From Methanobacteriota archaeon (GTDB taxonomy: Archaea > Halobacteriota > Syntropharchaeia > JACQPP01): 7,563 nucleotides of DNA. The position numbers were made by a program, and so were the translations under genes. A model generated the notes under the pieces. The model did no database searches. It was given only the letters and a program-made list of their open reading frames with translations, and was not told the DNA's origin. This document shows positions 6,901 to 7,563 of this stretch, piece after piece. Location of the stretch: assembly GCA_016207465.1 (NCBI GenBank), contig JACQPP010000012.1, forward strand, positions 1 through 7,563, written 5' to 3'. Each line of letters begins with the position of its first letter. Position 1 is the first letter of the stretch.

Positions 6901-7563
6901 CCTACAACATCACATTCGACCTCGGCACCCTCACCACCGACAACTACACCAGCGCCACCTACCGCGTCCAGGCCCCCTCCACCGGGGGCAACTCCCTCTT
7001 CTCCGCCAACATCACATTCGAGGCCGGAGGCCCCAGCCAGACCGTCCAGGGCCTCTACGACCCCTGGAACGTCACCATCACCGCCAGCCGCGCCAACTTC
7101 GACTTCGAACTCGACCTCAACCGCGCCGACACCACCATCAACCGCACCATCTCCAACAACACCAACCAGTCCGCCCAGTGGACCATCACCAACATCGGCG
7201 ACGTCCCCATCCCCGACGGCGAGACCCTCTACCTCCGCCTCCAATACAACAAGACCGCCTGGAGCCTCTCCAGCCCCACCTGCGCCCAGTGCACCGCCTG
7301 CGAAATCCTCTCCATCGACAGCACCGAGGACGCCCTCCAGTGCACCGCCCCCAACACCACCACCGCCCCCGGAAACACCCTCACCGTCAACTTCACCATC
7401 AACTCCAGCCTCACCAGCTACGACGACACCTTCACCAGCAACGCCACCTACGACCCCCCATTCACCACCCCCGGCGCCACCACCGCCGTCACCGTCCCCG
7501 CCGGAGAACCCCCCGTCGTCCTCGTCCCCGAGACGGCCCCCGCCCCCACACCCGAGCCCACCC
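960..7563 (+). CDS. Giant Asn/Thr-rich multidomain surface glycoprotein (S-layer or adhesin-like), 3' truncated by window
   Basis: The frame is open without a stop from the start to the window edge (about 2,201 codons) with extreme use of C-ending codons. A hydrophobic signal peptide ends at VSPAGA (residue ~21), so the protein is exported. In order, numbering from 960: a jelly-roll domain (~80-320), a beta domain (~321-437), four Ig-like repeats (~438-1470) with an inserted domain in the second (~708-878), five PKD-like repeats (~1471-1917), two DUF11-like domains (~1918-2180) and a Pro/Ala/Glu linker opening a stalk. Sequons (N-x-T/S) are spread densely throughout, well over a hundred, pointing to heavy N-glycosylation. 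I saw no catalytic motif; a structural S-layer, adhesion or cell-contact role is inferred. A membrane anchor would be expected beyond the edge. The start is unclear: GTG 960 gives a signal peptide lacking basic residues, and GTG 888 gives one with four Arg; neither has a properly spaced ribosome site. The frame itself is open back to 168. Confidence 0.93.
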   Translation, partial: MVALGVATLFLFIALVSPAGALNATFSQSGSPNPINGSPAGFISSMNVSAEAAEWNLTETTRQTNFTHTFGTSTTAAGENAGFEAGTAGQWSGAGWYRQISGSATVGTSTYNQQVLGAGPSGTGAPYNGVYQYNESTNIFSSANCAAADCLTIEVGRHYNSTSTNYPYPVNSTRTWNFSAAVRANYGQDIGNVAGNASFAAAGATFNLTLDNGSIKYLHYYVVALNGVILTNTTADVYLYPFSTSARCPEPTLTLTPCTDTSWAYLNSSNLSRDIELAFDGQPWSLNGFWLNEEYRFTNIRAIRTTVMNYSFDDAWLNDTSPQVQAVFNSTSAAIPGTTVNYLNVSANFSSTARGNYTLEVWDYNTNVFTECWRGLAATPYAFVNATCNLSTTPSNFIASNGNVTLRLNSSRNNTTETAAIDFIQYNVNFTDLWPPNWTGFSKNRTVVHKNETIFFSSNWTDNFLLYGASLETNATTGGLLRNVTFNLSILDRPFGDANFTYGGLSNFSDVRPGVKEWRIYANDTNDTGDPPRKPNNTTGYPFNATSSFELWGWARNTQWFPAPGTVEWGTLLTLDCQATDKDNSSGLAGYRLNFYRYGNWTAAGYLGFGITNSTGNATYTWNTSLEQLGAYTPACALENANTTLYYNASEFNGSSASVTIVDTQAPRWWTPLQNRTAVHPNETVHLSANWTDNFDLNQTWLLTNETGPDVNSTGRDLGLRVDDLTRIGWTAAVVINAGVGLNETTRGYIRDGMNITYYYNSLAANDEFQLDISNIGPFNVNKFESLVFHARPDVSGRHQAKLNFLSGGTSCGFSPAIGLSNPSNTWNRTSFAVGSVGDACDKTSVDEIQIRIDDQDDGTGLVSGNITLDEVLLTNETLANSSANFTWKNVSAWAGTTVQWRIYANDSSDSRNNTTNQTFEVWGWANVTNRTPVASSVLVGSTVRLDCHIRNENNGTGVPGYGATFYRYSNLTGSLGFAAANSTGNATLDWDTTGVALGTYTPACQLESENTTLYYNATGPSVANSSVTLVDTQAPRWTGFDRNRTVVHKNESIFFNSSWTDNLALNASSLEVNATTDQATRNVSFNMSITTTSNTSNYTLDQSQFLNVPTGVKGWRIFMNDTSNQGNNTTGWPYAANTTFELWGWARITRWHPLPSLEVSYGSPVVLDCQATDKDNSSNLQGYGVHFYKYQNLTGLLGYAATNATGNATVTWTTTGEQLGAYSPACHLEGYNTTRYYNASEFNLSSAPLAIFDTQPPRWTGSGANRTIVHKNESILLNSTWTDDFGLNASSLETNATVAGALGNVSFNMSITGTSNTSNFTLDLTPGGAYALGYKRWRIFMNDTNQTPGLNNTTTATFLLYGWANLTNLTPVASVTQGTNVILQCRVRDVHNDTAISGYNVTFFNNTSGVETYLGSNFTNSTGDAIFTFPTEGITGTHYPGCRLTEDNATLHYNYTAPNRSNTTVTIPTPPVITDFSPISTTPENNPGATRAFSIIIDQTADVQWTLNGSAVSPAPDCTSSCTTSGWTNTSAQSGTWNITAFVSNANGNDQQTWTWTVYNPPNITSCVPGGAPCPNGTAVTNNGLDASRTFTINFDQIVNVSWFINGTNITAEHQPQDSDSTDNYINTSLQPGTWNITSLVRNANGSDQQTWLWTVYPPPTITPQTPAADPVDSPNATRLFNITTDQFTNATWYINGTILQTNHTNPPVTTHNYTNTTSRTGTWNITIRVNNSNGTTQRVWNWTVNQSLTVTGSTPGAAPADNANATRAFTVNTNQPANATWYINGTPVQFNATLASSHSYTNTSAASGVWNITTIVNNSNGTVQNTWNWTVGPDINATSPGAAPSDTEGAARTFTAYANQIATFNWYFNGTSLQTNTSVTTATYTNTSASQGTWNLSLYISNSNGSDQFDWTWTVSAVPNVRLIREMTNGTSTNSIFNITLQVVNPANATANLTSLVLNETLPTGWTLINNGTGYNSSPYNITFDLGTLTTDNYTSATYRVQAPSTGGNSLFSANITFEAGGPSQTVQGLYDPWNVTITASRANFDFELDLNRADTTINRTISNNTNQSAQWTITNIGDVPIPDGETLYLRLQYNKTAWSLSSPTCAQCTACEILSIDSTEDALQCTAPNTTTAPGNTLTVNFTINSSLTSYDDTFTSNATYDPPFTTPGATTAVTVPAGEPPVVLVPETAPAPTPEPT
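1197..1919 (+). other. Jelly-roll (carbohydrate-binding-like) domain of the giant glycoprotein
   Basis: The segment begins GFEAGTAGQWSGAGWY, a pattern common at the first strand of galactose-binding or CBM-type jelly rolls, and ends with SFDDAWLNDT, typical of their last strand. Between them are alternating beta-strand-like stretches, including NGSIKYLHYYVV and DIELAFDGQPWSLNGFWL. Such domains in archaeal surface proteins usually bind sugars or pack against neighbours. Four cysteines (two in SANCAAADC, two in ARCPEPTLTLTPC) could form disulfides outside the cell. The family is assigned by pattern, not by a profile search. Confidence 0.55.
1920..2270 (+). other. Second N-terminal beta domain of the giant glycoprotein
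   Basis: About 115 residues follow the jelly roll and precede the first Ig-like repeat. They read as a beta sandwich, from VQAVFNSTSAAIPGTTV through NYTLEVWDYNT to IDFIQYNVNFTD. Two cysteines (ECWRG and NATCNLS) could pair. Sequons are frequent (NVS, NFS, NYT, NAT, NLS, NVT). I cannot assign a named family. It probably acts as a spacer or joins with the preceding domain as one binding unit. Confidence 0.45.
2271..5369 (+). repeat. Four long Ig-like repeats of the giant glycoprotein
   Basis: Copies begin at Trp codons 2271, 2964, 4071 and 4737; each of the first three ends in DTQxPRW, which leads into the next. The uninterrupted copies are about 210-230 residues. Shared landmarks in order are NRTxVHKNE, WTDxxxLN, WRIxxNDT, an aromatic-rich LWGWA (LYGWA in copy 4), then LDCQATDKD, STGNAT and YTPACxLE with TLYYN. 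Each copy probably has two beta-sandwich subdomains. One Cys in LDC and one in PAC recur in every copy (copy 4 has LQC and YPGC), suggesting a conserved disulfide in the second subdomain. Copies 1 and 3 share long exact nucleotide identities (2289-2315 with 4089-4115; 2681-2711 with 4460-4490). Copy 2 carries a large insertion. The copies probably form an extended rod holding outer domains away from the membrane. Confidence 0.8.
3062..3593 (+). other. 171-codon jelly-roll-like domain inserted in Ig-like repeat 2, with 19-nt direct repeats
   Basis: The 19-nt sequence GCTCCTCACCAACGAGACC occurs at 3062-3080 and again at 3575-3593, 513 nt apart, exactly 171 codons. Removing one unit rejoins WTDNFDLNQTWLLTNET with LANSSANFTWKNV, restoring the layout of the other Ig-like repeats. 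The inserted part contains YYYNSLAANDEFQLDISNI, VNKFESLVFHARPD, KLNFLSGGTSCGF and IQIRIDD, and ends ITLDEVLL, a pattern typical of jelly-roll carbohydrate-binding domains. Two cysteines (codons 3393 and 3480) may pair. It has fewer sequons than its host repeat, as expected for a domain with a more ordered surface or a ligand site. The fold is inferred from pattern. Confidence 0.7.
5370..6710 (+). repeat. Five PKD-like beta-sandwich repeats of the giant glycoprotein
   Basis: Repeats start near 5370, 5640, 5934, 6198 and 6459, each about 84-98 residues. Common landmarks are GATRAFxI or a variant, ADVxWxxNG or NATWYINGT, YTNTSAxxGTWNIT, a segment like NNSNGT, and the closing WxWTV. This pattern is frequent in archaeal surface proteins and belongs to the PKD/Ig-like class. 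Much of the conserved core is itself sequon (NGT, NIT, NWT, NAT). Repeat 1 has two extra Cys close together (CTSSC) and repeat 2 has two (SCVPGGAPC), both absent from repeats 3-5. The array probably forms a stiff glycosylated stalk. Confidence 0.8.
6711..7563 (+). other. Two DUF11-like beta domains and start of a Pro-rich stalk
   Basis: The first domain (about 6711-7079) runs VRLIREMTNG, FNITLQVVNPANATANLT, VLNETLPTGWTLINNG and FDLGTLTTDNYTSATYRV, the typical layout of DUF11-like 'conserved repeat' domains of archaeal cell-surface proteins. The second (about 7080-7499) repeats the theme with WTITNIGDVPIPDG and LTVNFTINSS. It contains a tight Cys cluster, CAQCTAC (7281-7301), and a further Cys at 7341. 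From about 7500 the sequence turns into VPETAPAPTPEPT, a Pro/Ala/Glu linker usually placed just outside a C-terminal membrane helix. The window ends there, so the anchor is not seen. Confidence 0.6.

Noticed and set aside
5400..7244. Second long minus-strand open frame (614 codons)
   Set aside because: Same cause: antisense shadow of C-ending codons, translating to Gly/Val/Asp repeats that mirror the PKD-like and DUF11-like repeats.
1..7563. tRNA, rRNA, insertion sequence or transposase
   Set aside because: I saw no cloverleaf, rRNA-like stretch, terminal inverted repeats or transposase motifs.

Overview
The window looks archaeal. It has a GC-rich genome composition and an AT-rich 5' flank carrying a TATA-like box (102-109) about 60 nt before an ATG with a purine-rich ribosome binding site. 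Most of it is one giant secreted protein that is extremely rich in Asn and Thr and packed with N-glycosylation sequons, assembled from jelly-roll, Ig-like, PKD-like and DUF11-like beta domains. That is the architecture of archaeal S-layer or adhesin glycoproteins. I cannot name the lineage from the sequence.

Layout, all on the + strand. Positions 1-167 hold the promoter region, with a TATA-like box and two palindromes. Positions 168-613 encode a small two-helix membrane protein whose frame has no stop of its own; a one-base slip in a run of six C at 586-591 would end it at the TAG at 611-613. Positions 632-810 hold two tiny coupled ORFs (38 and 22 codons) that resemble the tail of an antitoxin and the first strand of a RelE/ParE toxin, probably a toxin-antitoxin relic. 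Positions 811-989 hold a hairpin and then two tandem copies of an 87-bp unit, each a conserved 29-nt box followed by a 14-bp stem with a 5-nt loop. The stem differs between copies at six pairs, yet all 14 pairs are kept in both.

From about 960 to beyond the right edge runs the giant glycoprotein gene (about 2,201 codons visible, 3' end outside the window). In order it has a signal peptide, a jelly-roll domain, a second beta domain, four long Ig-like repeats, five PKD-like repeats, two DUF11-like domains and the start of a Pro-rich stalk. The second Ig-like repeat is interrupted in frame by a 171-codon jelly-roll-like domain flanked by exact 19-nt direct repeats.

There is no clear promoter in front of the giant gene, so it may be transcribed from the upstream promoter through the small genes and the hairpin repeats. 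The two points most worth following are the covarying tandem hairpins just before, and overlapping, the glycoprotein start, and the clean footprint of a domain insertion. The gene boundaries between 168 and 960 are uncertain, because the giant gene's frame is open from 168 to the end of the window.
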